Assembly (NCBI GenBank): GCA_019747905.1
Contig: JAIEQG010000010.1
Coordinates: 1-59,555, forward strand
Direction: 5' to 3'
Length of the DNA stretch: 59,555 nucleotides
Origin: Burkholderiales bacterium
GTDB taxonomy: Bacteria; Pseudomonadota; Gammaproteobacteria; Burkholderiales; Ga0077523
In this document: one piece after another, positions 7,547-15,781 of the stretch
How positions within the stretch are numbered: the stretch's first letter is position 1
Layout of the letters: every line of letters starts with the position of its first letter
The notes under the pieces: generated by a model
Told to the model about the DNA's origin: nothing
What the model saw: only the letters and a program-made list of their open reading frames with translations
Databases searched by the model: none
Made by a program: the position numbers and the translations under genes

Positions 7547-8541
7547 CGAGCCTCGACCTGCCATTCGTCTTCATGGTGCTGATGGGGCTGGCGATGCTCG
7601 CCTACGTCATCCTGGACGGCTTCGATCTCGGCGTGGGCATCCTGCTGCCGTTCGCGCCGCGCGAGGAACAGGATCTCATGGTGAGTTCCATCGGCCCGTT
7701 CTGGGATGCGAACGAGACCTGGCTGGTCCTCGGCGTGGGCATCCTGCTGGTCGCGTTTCCCCACGCGCACGGCGTGATCCTGACCGCCCTGTACCTGCCG
7801 GTGGCCGCGATGCTGATCGGCCTCATCGTTCGCGGCGTGGCTTTCGAATTTCGCGCGAAAGCGACCGGCTGGCATCGTGATCTGTGGAATCACCTGTTTT
7901 CCGCCGGGTCCCTGGTGGCGGCACTCGCACAAGGCATCATGCTGGCCGGAGTCGTGACCGGTTTCGCGGACGGAGCGAAGTACACCGCATTCGGGTGGGC
8001 AGTCGGTGCCGGCCTCGCCGGCGCCTACGCGCTGCTGGGCGGCACGTGGCTGGTAATCAAGTGCGAAGGCGACCTCCAGCGCAAGTCGATGGCGTGGAGT
8101 CGTTACGCGGCGGCGTTCGCGGCTGCCGGCGTGGCGGCGATCAGCCTCGCGATGCCCTACGCGAATCCCGGCATCTACGCGAAATGGTTCACCGCGGAAA
8201 ATCTGGTGCGGCTGGCACCGTTGCCGATCCTCACGGCTGCGGCCTTCGTCGGCATCTGGATCGGCCTCGGTCGATTGCTGCAGGGCAAGAGTCGCAAGGA
8301 ATGGCTGCCGTTCGTGCTCGCGGTCTGGGTGTTCGTGTTCGCCTTCGCGGGGCTCGCCTACAGCCTGTATCCCTACCTCGTCGTCGACCGCATGACGATC
8401 TGGCAGGCCGCAGCCGCACCGGCGTCGCTGCGGTTCGTGCTGTGGGGCGTGATCGTCGTGCTGCCGATGATCGTCGGCTACACGCTCTTTTCCTATCGAG
8501 TGTTCTGGGGCAAGACGCGGCACCTCACTTACGGTGCGTAA
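7543..8541 (+). CDS. cydB: Cytochrome bd ubiquinol oxidase subunit II
   Basis: The 332-residue membrane protein has the CydB hallmarks: AYVILDGFDLGVGILLPF in the first helix, IGPFWDANETWLV after it, and a C-terminal helix with YTLFSYRVFWGK. It is the second subunit of the bd oxidase and pairs with CydA in the inner membrane. The start at 7543 overlaps the cydA stop by 4 bases (ATGA), which fixes the start over longer in-frame options and shows coupling. The gene ends 6 bases before the convergent ureohydrolase gene. Confidence 0.95.
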   Translation: MTSLDLPFVFMVLMGLAMLAYVILDGFDLGVGILLPFAPREEQDLMVSSIGPFWDANETWLVLGVGILLVAFPHAHGVILTALYLPVAAMLIGLIVRGVAFEFRAKATGWHRDLWNHLFSAGSLVAALAQGIMLAGVVTGFADGAKYTAFGWAVGAGLAGAYALLGGTWLVIKCEGDLQRKSMAWSRYAAAFAAAGVAAISLAMPYANPGIYAKWFTAENLVRLAPLPILTAAAFVGIWIGLGRLLQGKSRKEWLPFVLAVWVFVFAFAGLAYSLYPYLVVDRMTIWQAAAAPASLRFVLWGVIVVLPMIVGYTLFSYRVFWGKTRHLTYGA

Positions 8542-8547
8542 GGCTTT

Positions 8548-9501
8548 TCAGTCGCGCCGCCTCACCCCCGGCAGCACGCACAGCATTTCATAGAGCAGGT
8601 TCGCGCCGAGCATCGCCGTGTTGCCGGAGGGATCGTAGGACGGTGACACCTCGACCAGGTCACCGCCGATCACGTCGAGACCGTAACAGCCGCGCACGAT
8701 CTCGTAACCCTGGATGCTGGTGAGACCGGCGAACTCGGGGGTGCCGGTGCCGGGTGCACACGACGGGTCGAGGCCATCGATGTCGAAGCTCACGTAGACG
8801 GGTCCACCGCCGACCTGCGCACGCACCTCGTCCATCAGAGGGCTCAGCGACTGGTGCCAGCACTCTTCGGCCGGCACGACGCGGACACCCTGCCGGCGGG
8901 CCCAGTCGAAATCGTCGGCTGCATAGCCGGTCGCGCGCAGGCCGATCTGCGCGGTGCGCGCGGGATCGACCAGTCGCTCTTCGATCGCGCGGCGGAGCCA
9001 GGTACCGTGCGTCACCTTCTCGCCGAACATGTCGTCGTTCACGTCGGCGTGTGCATCCACGTGCACCAGGCCGATCGTGCCTCTGCCGTACTTCTTCGCA
9101 TGCGCACGCAGGATCGGCAGGGTCACCACATGGTCACCTCCGATGGACAGCGTCTTGCACGGATGGGCGAGTACGGCGTCGTAGAACCGCTCCACGATCT
9201 CGACCGTCTTCGACAAGTTGAACGTGTTGATGGGTACGTCGCCGAGGTCAGCCACCTGCAGGCTGTCGAAGGGTGCCGCGCGCGACGCCATGTGATACGG
9301 ACGGATCATCACCGACTCGTTGCGCACGCCCCGCGGACCATAGCGCGCACCTGGACGATTCGAGGTGCCCGCGTCGACCGGGACGCCGACGACCGCGACA
9401 TCCAGGCCCTGCGCATCGGCCTGCGACGGCAGACGCATGAAGGTTCCAGGGCCGGCGAAGCGCGGCATCTCGTTGCCGCCGAGCGGCTGATTGAAGGACA
9501 C
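8548..9501 (-). CDS. speB: Arginase-family ureohydrolase (agmatinase / guanidinobutyrase-like)
   Basis: The 317-residue protein has all metal-binding motifs of the arginase superfamily: GGDHVVTLP, VDAHADVND and SFDIDGLDPSCAPGTGTPE, which hold two divalent ions that hydrolyse a guanidino group to urea plus an amine. The N-terminus QPLGGNEMPRFAGPGTFMRL is characteristic of the agmatinase, guanidinobutyrase and guanidinopropionase branch, so the substrate is one of agmatine, 4-guanidinobutyrate or 3-guanidinopropionate, not arginine. The start is GTG. It stands alone and is convergent with cydB, so neighbours do not decide the substrate. Confidence 0.88.
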   Translation of the reverse strand: MSFNQPLGGNEMPRFAGPGTFMRLPSQADAQGLDVAVVGVPVDAGTSNRPGARYGPRGVRNESVMIRPYHMASRAAPFDSLQVADLGDVPINTFNLSKTVEIVERFYDAVLAHPCKTLSIGGDHVVTLPILRAHAKKYGRGTIGLVHVDAHADVNDDMFGEKVTHGTWLRRAIEERLVDPARTAQIGLRATGYAADDFDWARRQGVRVVPAEECWHQSLSPLMDEVRAQVGGGPVYVSFDIDGLDPSCAPGTGTPEFAGLTSIQGYEIVRGCYGLDVIGGDLVEVSPSYDPSGNTAMLGANLLYEMLCVLPGVRRRD

Positions 9502-9643
9502 GATGCAATGGACCTCACGGTGAACAACGGACCCGATTATCGCCCGAGAGCCCCTTGATATCGCCCCCGTCCAACCGCACGTTCGAGGCGCGGCGGGGCT
9601 GCCCGGTCATCGCCCGCACTCATCCCAATTCAGGAGAACTCCG

Positions 9644-10108
9644 ATGAAGATGCGTCATTTCTGGCGGTGGCCGGTGCTGTGCTCGATGCTGTTCGGACTG
9701 GCCGCTGCGGGCTCTGCGGCTACCACCGCGAGTGCCCTGCCGGCCGCAGGGGCCGTTTCGCCGTCGACCGGAGCGGCACCCCGGCTGGCCCACGATGCCC
9801 GACTGCACGCTCGCATGTCCGCGATCAGGGCTGCGCTGCAGGAAGCGCGGCAGGCGCAGCAGCGGCCGGCAGCCCTGCGCGGCCTGGCGGCCGCAGTGGA
9901 AACCGAAGCCGGGCGGATGGTCGAGGAATCCTTCGCCGGCACGGCAGCAGGGCGGACGCTCGAAGCCATCGTCGCCGACCTGTACACCGCCGCAGATGAC
10001 CTGCGGCATGCCAGCAAAGCAGTTCGATCCACCGGCTTGGCGCGTCTGGATGGTGCGTTGCGAGAGTACGGCTGCCAATTCGAACAACATTACGAAACAA
10101 CATCTTAA
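9644..10108 (+). CDS. Hypothetical secreted alpha-helical protein
   Basis: The 154-residue product begins with a signal peptide (hydrophobic 8-26, Ala-rich cut region) after a strong CAGGAG ribosome site. The mature part is Ala/Arg/Glu-rich and mostly helical, with a single Cys near the C-terminus (YGCQFEQHYE). I do not recognise the family. It is a stand-alone plus-strand gene with ordinary codon use. Confidence 0.7.
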   Translation: MKMRHFWRWPVLCSMLFGLAAAGSAATTASALPAAGAVSPSTGAAPRLAHDARLHARMSAIRAALQEARQAQQRPAALRGLAAAVETEAGRMVEESFAGTAAGRTLEAIVADLYTAADDLRHASKAVRSTGLARLDGALREYGCQFEQHYETTS

Positions 10109-10306
10109 ACTCGAAAACCCATCCGGTTCATGCTGCGATTGCACATGCGGCGTGAATCGTGCATGCTCCGCGCCCGGCGCATCCGGGGCAGTTCTGCCCG
10201 GCACCACAGGCTTTAATCGGGTCCCAGGTCACGAGCCTGGAGCTTGAACCCGTCAACCAGCCCGCGCCTCGAGCTGTTCGCCAACTACAAACGGAGCATT
10301 GCTGAC

Positions 10307-10438
10307 ATGACTGGTGTGATTCTGCTGGGCGGGCCGTTGTTCGTGGTCCTGGGTTGCCTTTATTGGGTGCTGTCGCTGTCGAAGAAGCAAGCCGTGGTGA
10401 TCGCCGAAGTCTGGGCGCGTCATGGCGTGAAGGCCTGA
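10307..10438 (+). CDS. Small single-span membrane protein
   Basis: The 43-residue product (start MTGVILLGGPLF) consists of one hydrophobic helix followed by a polar, basic tail. GGAG lies 10 bases before the ATG, and a strong intrinsic terminator begins 25 bases after the stop, which supports a real transcription unit. A longer TTG start at 10244 is possible but has no ribosome site. Function is unknown; such proteins often modulate larger membrane complexes. Confidence 0.55.
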   Translation: MTGVILLGGPLFVVLGCLYWVLSLSKKQAVVIAEVWARHGVKA

Positions 10439-10463
10439 CCCTCCGGTCCCGCCGGACGGAAGA

Positions 10464-10490
10464 AAAGCCCCGCAGTTGCGGGGCTTTTTG
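10464..10490 (+). terminator. Intrinsic terminator
   Basis: AAAGCCCCGC / GCGGGGCTTT forms a perfect 10-base stem with an AGTT loop, followed by TTTGTTTT. It closes the small membrane protein gene on the plus strand. Confidence 0.9.
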
Positions 10491-10511
10491 TTTTCCGGCA
10501 GGGCGGAAATG

Positions 10512-10536
10512 AAAAAGGCCCGGTTACCCGGGCCTT
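10512..10536 (-). terminator. Intrinsic terminator of the cold-shock gene
   Basis: AAGGCCCGG and CCGGGCCTT form a 9-base stem with a 4-base loop. Read on the minus strand it is followed by a run of five T. It sits 24 bases after the stop of the minus-strand cold-shock gene. Confidence 0.88.
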
Positions 10537-10560
10537 CGTGACACTGGTGCGGCTGTCTGA

Positions 10561-10767
10561 TCAGTCGAGCGGGCGAATGTTGGTCGCCTGCTTGCCTTTC
10601 GGGCCGGTGGTCACTTCGAATTCGACTTTTTGATTCTCGCGCAGGGTCTTGAAGCCGCTGCCCTGGATCGCCGAGAAATGCGCGAAGAGGTCCTCACCGC
10701 CTCCGTCGGGTTTGATGAAGCCGAAGCCCTTGGAATCGTTGAACCACTTCACAGTGCCGGTACTCAT
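10561..10767 (-). CDS. CspA-family cold-shock protein
   Basis: The 68-residue product is a single cold-shock domain. [14 protein letters not shown] holds the RNP1 motif (KGFGFI) and DLFAHFSAI holds RNP2-like residues, together forming the nucleic-acid-binding surface of an OB fold. These proteins melt RNA secondary structure or act as antiterminators. I chose the ATG at 10767 because GAGGAAG lies upstream and the domain starts at once. The leader above it is AT-rich compared with the surroundings, as is usual for regulated csp leaders. A minus-strand terminator follows. Confidence 0.95.
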   Translation of the reverse strand: MSTGTVKWFNDSKGFGFIKPDGGGEDLFAHFSAIQGSGFKTLRENQKVEFEVTTGPKGKQATNIRPLD

Positions 10768-11001
10768 GCGTATGTCTTCCTCATTCAAAAAATAAACGAC
10801 AGGGCTTGCGCCCGAACGCGGGAACGCCAAGAAGGGGAAGAACGTAGACCTGAGGTACCGTTTGGCGGTAACGACTGACCAGCGACTTTCACTGCTCGAG
10901 CTTCTCGCAAGCGGGCTTATACAGCCCGACTTTGGACCGGTCAAGCGTTTTTCCGGACAGCCCCAAGCGCATGTCCGTGGCATGGCGGCATGCCCGATGC
11001 T

Positions 11002-11391
11002 TCACTCGATGCGGAAGATGATCGGCACTTCCATCGTGAACTCCCGGCCGCGCAGCATCTCCGGCGGATCGGGCAGGCCTCGAGCAGTACGCACCTTCTC
11101 GAGCGCCGCTTCGTCCAGCATTTCGTAACCGCTCGATTGCCGCAACCGGGCGCTGTGCACCTGGCCGTCGGTCCCGATCAAGGCCACCACGAGCACGCGG
11201 CCCTCGATACCGTGCTGCAGCGCCTCCGACGGGTAGTGCTGGTCCTGGATGACACGCGCCGCGACGCCCTGCGAGTAATTGCGGATCGCATTGCGCGCCG
11301 CCGGATCGGCATTCGGCGGCGAGCCCGCGAGGGCTGGCAAAGCACACAACAACCCCAGCGCGGCGAAGTGCCGCGACTTCAGGTATCTCAT
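11002..11391 (-). CDS. Periplasmic TonB C-terminal domain protein
   Basis: The 129-residue product has a signal peptide (cut near ALAG-SP) and one TonB C-terminal domain: YPSEALQHGIEGRVLVVALI, then SARLRQSSGYEMLDEAALEKV and the closing VPIIFRIE strand. It has no N-terminal membrane anchor or Pro-rich spacer, so it is not a full TonB energy transducer. It may be a soluble modulator, or an envelope protein that reuses the fold. No exbB or exbD is nearby. Confidence 0.85.
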   Translation of the reverse strand: MRYLKSRHFAALGLLCALPALAGSPPNADPAARNAIRNYSQGVAARVIQDQHYPSEALQHGIEGRVLVVALIGTDGQVHSARLRQSSGYEMLDEAALEKVRTARGLPDPPEMLRGREFTMEVPIIFRIE

Positions 11392-11513
11392 GGTCTCTCA
11401 CCCCACCTGGCTTGTAGTCGCCAATGCGGGCGGAGCATACGCCGGAATCGCGCCGCGAATTCGTGCGCTGGCACACCAAGATCAGCATCGACCTCCGGCA
11501 GCCGGCCGGCGGC

Positions 11514-11819
11514 TTACTTCCAGGTGATCAGCGCGCCCGCGATCATGATCGCAAACACGACCACCACCGCATTCCGCAGAAACCAGTAGGCCATCATCTC
11601 GCCCTCGCCGATGAAACGACTGCCCTCGTACGTCTGCAAATGCAGTGCCTGCTGCAGCTCCCGTCGGCTCACGACGGATCCAGTCGTGGCGCCGCTGCGC
11701 CATGCCTCGACAGCGCACTTCCGCGGTGCGTACGCGCCGCCCAGCGCACTGCAACGAAGCTCAGGATCCGTATTCCTGCCATCCCTGCGGACTGCACGTG
11801 GTGCGGTGCTCATTGCCAT
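11514..11819 (-). CDS. Hypothetical protein with C-terminal membrane helix (start uncertain)
   Basis: The frame ends in a convincing hydrophobic helix (WFLRNAVVVVFAIMIAGALI) followed by TWK, and the last 60 codons have the GC-rich third positions of a coding region. The upstream part is less coding-like, so the true start may be internal. One option is the GTG giving MSRRELQQALHLQ. Another is the double ATG at 11597, which would give a 27-residue single-span protein with GAGGG just before it. I do not recognise a family. If real, it is a small inner-membrane protein. Confidence 0.4.
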   Translation of the reverse strand: MAMSTAPRAVRRDGRNTDPELRCSALGGAYAPRKCAVEAWRSGATTGSVVSRRELQQALHLQTYEGSRFIGEGEMMAYWFLRNAVVVVFAIMIAGALITWK

Positions 11820-12057
11820 GCCGTCGGCAGGACAAAGCACAGAAAGACCGACGAGATCCACGTCATTGCCGGTGGCCCATGCCTCAGTCGAATGTCGCTC
11901 GCGAGCGACTCGTCGGCATCCAGGCCGATGCCTCTACCGCGAATGCTCGCCGCATCGACGCGATTCACGTAGTCTGATCGCGTCAATCAACGGCTGCGCG
12001 TCCGGCGCCCAGGGTGAGTTGCTCGGGGGCGCAGCCAAGCGAGGCTGGAATCGATCG

Positions 12058-12456
12058 ATGCAAACACTCTTCCACATCGTTGCGGGCGCCCCCGAACAGG
12101 TGGGTCCGTTCTCGCACGCCACCGAGGTCGACGGCTGGGTCTTCGTGACCGGCCAGATGCCCACCTTTCCGGGTGAGCCCGGGCACCCGGTGCCCCCGGG
12201 CATCGAGGCGCAGACTCACCTCGTCATGGACAACCTGAAGCGGGTACTGGCGGGCATCGGACTCGGCCTGGAGCACGTGGTGCGCACCGGTGCCTACCTC
12301 ACGCAGTTCGAAACGGACTACCCGATCTTCAACGCCATCTATCGCAAGTATTTCCCGGCAGATCGCCTGCCGGCACGCACTTGCATCGGCGTGACGGCTC
12401 TCGCCAAAGGCGCGCTGGTGGAGATCGATTTCGTCTGCCGCCGTCCGCCGCAGTAG
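12058..12456 (+). CDS. RidA / YjgF family enamine-imine deaminase
   Basis: The 132-residue product shows the RidA pattern: GPFSHATEVDGWVFVTGQMP near the start, then an amphipathic helix (THLVMDNLKRVLAGIG) and the C-terminal PARTCIGVTALAKGALVEID, where the Arg of PART is the substrate-carboxylate binder and the Glu lies near the active site. Members form trimers that hydrolyse reactive enamines or imines; some (RutC) act in pyrimidine breakdown. The next gene, 8 bases downstream, encodes an isochorismatase-type hydrolase, so the pair resembles RutC/RutB. Confidence 0.9.
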   Translation: MQTLFHIVAGAPEQVGPFSHATEVDGWVFVTGQMPTFPGEPGHPVPPGIEAQTHLVMDNLKRVLAGIGLGLEHVVRTGAYLTQFETDYPIFNAIYRKYFPADRLPARTCIGVTALAKGALVEIDFVCRRPPQ

Positions 12457-12464
12457 GAAGTCCC

Positions 12465-13085
12465 ATGCAACCGTTCATGCGACCTCTGCCGCTCGAACGC
12501 ATCCGCATCGAGGACACCGCACTGCTGGTGATCGACATGGAGCGCGACTTCGTGGACGCAGGTGCAGTGCAGGAAACACCCGGCGGCCGGGCCATCGTGC
12601 CGACGATCAATCGGCTCATCGCGTGGGCGCGAATGCATCGCCTGCCGGTGATCTTCACGCACGAGATGCACCGCGCCGATCTTTCCGACTACGGCATCGA
12701 ACTCGAGTTCGACCCGATCCATTGCCTCGAGGCAACACCGGGCTGCGAGCTCACCGATGGCCTGGACGTGCAGCCGCACGACTGGCACATCCGCAACAAG
12801 CGCCGCTACGATTGTTTTCTCGGCACCGATCTCGACCTGCTGCTGCGCTCGCGCCGGATCGCGAATCTCGTCTGCTGCGGTGTCACCACCCATTGCTGTG
12901 TGATGAGTACTGTCTACACCGCGCGCAACCTAGACTACCGCGTCATCGTGCCGAGCGACGCCGTGGCAGCCGTATCGCCGGAGCACCAGGCGGCTGCACT
13001 GCTGTGCATGAGCGACGTGTTCGCCTACATCTGCGACGCGGACACCGTGACGAGCATCTGGGGCGTGAAGCAAGCAGCGGCTTAG
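12465..13085 (+). CDS. Isochorismatase-like cysteine hydrolase (RutB-like amidohydrolase)
   Basis: The 206-residue protein has the cysteine hydrolase triad: Asp24 in LVIDMERDF, Lys112 in IRNKRRYD, and Cys145 in CCGVTTHCCVMST, whose neighbouring residues form the cis-peptide motif. The family hydrolyses C-N bonds of amides and carbamates such as ureidoacrylate, biuret and N-carbamoyl compounds. It follows a RidA gene by 8 bases with AGGAAG upstream of its ATG, so the two probably work in sequence on a small nitrogen compound. No other rut genes are present, so the substrate is open. Confidence 0.88.
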   Translation: MQPFMRPLPLERIRIEDTALLVIDMERDFVDAGAVQETPGGRAIVPTINRLIAWARMHRLPVIFTHEMHRADLSDYGIELEFDPIHCLEATPGCELTDGLDVQPHDWHIRNKRRYDCFLGTDLDLLLRSRRIANLVCCGVTTHCCVMSTVYTARNLDYRVIVPSDAVAAVSPEHQAAALLCMSDVFAYICDADTVTSIWGVKQAAA

Positions 13086-13212
13086 GACAGCACCGACGGA
13101 AAGACATTCTCCACGCAGAACTCGGGGCTACATGGAGAGCCTGGTCCTGCTTTCGACTTTCTCCGTGCCCCTCCGTGATCTCAGCGTTTCCGCTTGGCCT
13201 TTCCCAGCTTGC

Positions 13213-13707
13213 CTAACCTCGCCCGCTGCACGCAGCGCGCAACCGCCTGAGCTGCGTCATGCTCTCGGGGAAGAGCGTCGGATCCTCGTCCGCATAGAGC
13301 ACGCTGTCGGTATCGGTCGTCCCGTCGGGTCCGAAGCCCCTCACAGGCTCCGTCGGGGGCAGCAGATCGCCCGCGGTCACCCCGAGGCGCGCCATGTCCG
13401 ATTCGCAGGCGTAGATGATGCCGCCGTACTGGCGCACCAGGTCGAACCCCCTCACGAGCGCATGGTCCGCCATGCCGTTGCCCTTGGTCGCCAGCTTCAC
13501 CTGATCGCCCGTGATGACCACCCAGAACGGCGTCACACGCCCTGGCCGCCGCTTCACCAGGACTTCTTCCATCACGTCCTCGAGGGTGAAGGCATCGTCC
13601 GCGACCAGCACGGTGCCGTCGAGCGGCTGGTCGGCGCGCGTCATGGGCGCGGCGGCGACCAGCGCCCATGCGAGGACTCGACAAATCATCGTTCGGCCGA
13701 AGCTCAT
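13213..13707 (-). CDS. Secreted DsrE-like protein
   Basis: After a signal peptide (MSFGRTMICRVLAWALVAAA, cut near TRA-DQ) the 164-residue product has the layout of the DsrE/DsrF fold, with KLATKGNGMADHALVRGFDL and IIYACESDMARLGVTAGDLL. The latter contains the Cys and the following GVTxxDLL turn found in many family members that handle sulfur or act as small periplasmic proteins. The ATG at 13707 was preferred over a GTG 27 bases upstream because it begins the signal peptide. It stands alone; the assignment to DsrE-like rests on pattern similarity. Confidence 0.65.
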   Translation of the reverse strand: MSFGRTMICRVLAWALVAAAPMTRADQPLDGTVLVADDAFTLEDVMEEVLVKRRPGRVTPFWVVITGDQVKLATKGNGMADHALVRGFDLVRQYGGIIYACESDMARLGVTAGDLLPPTEPVRGFGPDGTTDTDSVLYADEDPTLFPESMTQLRRLRAACSGRG

Positions 13708-13836
13708 GGTGCGATCCCGCGGAAAGTCGAACACAGGGAATATAGTCTAGGCGTTCCGACTGGCGGCGCGCTATCGTCCGCTCGGGCCTGTTGGTGCGAG
13801 TATTGCATCGGGTCCGGTGTCCTTCGGAGGCGGTCC

Positions 13837-14388
13837 ATGCAATCCACCGACTTCAATGCCACTCTCGCGCTGGTCGACAGCGTCGGGCGCCGCGCACCCG
13901 CGCCAGGCCTGCCGCGGGCGCTGGAACCCCTGTTCGAACATCTCGCAGGCTGCCAGGACGCTGCGGAGGCAGCAGCCGTGGAGCAGCGCATCTGGGACCT
14001 TTGGATGTATCACCCGCACCGGCTCGCCGCCCGGGACCTCGACCGGGCCGCCACCGAGATCGCCGCCCATTGCCACGATCTTGCCGAAACCCGGCTCACG
14101 CGCCTGCTGCGGGCCGCACCCGATTACTGCGAGGCGTGGAACAAGCGCGCATCGCTCTACTACCTCCAGGAACGCGACGACGAGTGCCTGCGCAACCTGC
14201 ACCGCGTGCTCGAACTGGAGCCGCGCCACTTCGGCGCCCTGTGCGGCGTGGCCGAGATCCTGTTGGCCCACGAGGACCGGGACGGAGCCTTGTTTGCCTT
14301 CGAGGCCGCGCTGCGCATTCACCCCCATCACGAGGATGCGCGCCAGAGGGTGAGCGAGTTACTGGGAGGCACTGCAGCGACCCACTGA
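13837..14388 (+). CDS. Tetratricopeptide-repeat protein
   Basis: The 183-residue soluble protein contains about two and a half TPR units: AWNKRASLYYLQERDDECLRN, the following VLELEPRHFGALCGVAEILL, and the last unit with GALFAFEAALRIHPHHEDA. The N-terminal third is helical and of unknown type. A strong CGGAGG ribosome site precedes the ATG. Similar short TPR proteins in Proteobacteria are annotated as hypothetical. It probably binds another protein; the partner is not evident. Confidence 0.8.
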   Translation: MQSTDFNATLALVDSVGRRAPAPGLPRALEPLFEHLAGCQDAAEAAAVEQRIWDLWMYHPHRLAARDLDRAATEIAAHCHDLAETRLTRLLRAAPDYCEAWNKRASLYYLQERDDECLRNLHRVLELEPRHFGALCGVAEILLAHEDRDGALFAFEAALRIHPHHEDARQRVSELLGGTAATH

Positions 14389-14424
14389 CGGGTGGCCCGC
14401 GCCGAGCGCTGTGCGAGGCCGTGA

Positions 14425-14430
14425 TAGGCT
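14425..14430 (+). promoter_or_regulatory. Extended -10 element in leaderless geometry
   Basis: TGATAGGCT (TG, one base, then TAGGCT) ends 7 bases before the ATG at 14438, so transcription would start at the A of the start codon. There is no ribosome site. A TAGGCT in the same position precedes the gene at 36352. No -35 element is clear. Confidence 0.4.
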
Positions 14431-14437
14431 CGCGGGC

Positions 14438-15196
14438 ATGTCCGAATGGGTCGAGAGCGCCGAGTGCTTCACCTGCCGCGAACCGCTCGCCGCGTATCTC
14501 GCTCGGCTCGACTACGTGTCCAGCTCGGCGCTGCGCCGGTTTCTGCGTACCGGCCGATCGGCGGCGCAGTCGATGGTGCCCGATCCGACGCCGCGCGACG
14601 CTTCGCTCGGCGACGCGTTACACGCGCTGCTGCTCGAGCCGGAACGCTTCGACGAAAGCTACCTCGCGCTGGATGCAGGCATCGCGCCGCCAGCCGACCT
14701 CGACGAAGCGGGTGTGGCCGCGCGGGTGACCCTCTCGGGCGATGAATCGCTGGCGCTCAAGGCCATGCGCCGGGCAGTGCTCACGTACGCGCGCGCCCCG
14801 CTCGCACAGTGGTTCGCACAGGGCGAAAAGGAGTTGTCGATCTACTGGACCGATGAGCATGGCGGGCGTTGGAAGGGCCGACCCGACTGTTTCACGGACG
14901 AGGTGATCCTGGAACTGAAGACCGCGTCCGACGTGCGTCCCGCACGGTTCGCCAAGTCGCGCCGGCGCTTCGGCTATGACCTGCAGGCCGCGCTCTACAT
15001 CGAGGGCATTGCCCGCCTCACCGGGCGCCGCCCGCGATTCCTCTACGTGGCGGTCGAATCGTCGCGACCGCACACGGTCTGGCTGCACGAACCGACCGCA
15101 GCCGAACTGGACCACGCCGAGCAGGCGCTCAACGATGCGCGCCGACAGTTTCGAGCTGCCCTGGCGCGCTCACCGGTCATGGCTGCGAACCCCTGA
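14438..15196 (+). CDS. RecE-like PD-(D/E)XK exonuclease domain protein (DUF3799 type)
   Basis: The 252-residue protein has the PD-(D/E)XK nuclease core: Asp150 in GRPDCF, Glu159-x-Lys161 in ILELKT, and the RecB-family QxxxY motif at Gln183-Tyr187 (DLQAALYIEG). The N-terminal YVSSSALRRFLRTG and SLGDALHALLLEPERF match the RecE / exodeoxyribonuclease VIII domain usually found in phage recombination genes. Here it is alone, with no RecT-like annealing protein or phage genes, and codon use like its neighbours. The role could be DNA repair, or a domesticated phage nuclease. The ATG lies just after a -10-like TAGGCT. Confidence 0.8.
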   Translation: MSEWVESAECFTCREPLAAYLARLDYVSSSALRRFLRTGRSAAQSMVPDPTPRDASLGDALHALLLEPERFDESYLALDAGIAPPADLDEAGVAARVTLSGDESLALKAMRRAVLTYARAPLAQWFAQGEKELSIYWTDEHGGRWKGRPDCFTDEVILELKTASDVRPARFAKSRRRFGYDLQAALYIEGIARLTGRRPRFLYVAVESSRPHTVWLHEPTAAELDHAEQALNDARRQFRAALARSPVMAANP

Positions 15197-15244
15197 CGGC
15201 CGTCGCGAGCCGACTCTCGCAAGGCGGTCCCCGAACAGCGCAGG

Positions 15245-15601
15245 TCAGTTACTGGCAGGCTTCTCTGCGGAGTCGGCGGCTGGTTCAACCGCCGGCGATT
15301 GGGCAGGCGCAGACTGCGTCACGGTGCCAGGTTTGGACAACTCAGGCCGCCCGCCCTGCCCCACCGTCAGAAACTGCCACGCCGGATCGCCATACCACCA
15401 GGGGCCCTGCCGCAATTCCTTCTTGCCGATGGACCCGAAGGGACGCCAGGCGGGATCGTCGTGCCATGCCGTGGTACGCCAACCCTGAACCGGCACCGTG
15501 GCCCCGGATCCCGGGTCCGTGGTCATTGCCGTACCGACGCAACCGCCGGTCGCTACGGCTGCAAGGATGACTGCAACCGCGCTTCGTCGTGGAACCATCA
15601 T
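15245..15601 (-). CDS. Small hypothetical lipoprotein
   Basis: The 118-residue product starts with two Met codons and a signal peptide ending in the lipobox VATGGC, so it should be lipid-anchored. GGGGGG lies just upstream. The mature part is short and Trp-rich (GWRTTAWHDDPAWRPFG, then GPWWYGDPAWQFL), ending in an Ala/Pro/Glu tail. I do not recognise a family. It is convergent with the nuclease gene. Confidence 0.7.
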   Translation of the reverse strand: MMVPRRSAVAVILAAVATGGCVGTAMTTDPGSGATVPVQGWRTTAWHDDPAWRPFGSIGKKELRQGPWWYGDPAWQFLTVGQGGRPELSKPGTVTQSAPAQSPAVEPAADSAEKPASN

Positions 15602-15781
15602 CGCTGCCCCCCGAAAACGAGAAGGCCGGTTCGCCACCGCCGTGCGAACCGGCCTGTCATCGTGATTTCTTGTCGCTGCTGCTCGGGCACGTCGTCCGGG
15701 AGCGCTGCTGCAGGGTACCGGTGTCACGCCTCGCCGATCGCTCAGGCGGCGGCGAGGGGATCCGTGAACACCAGCCCGGGA

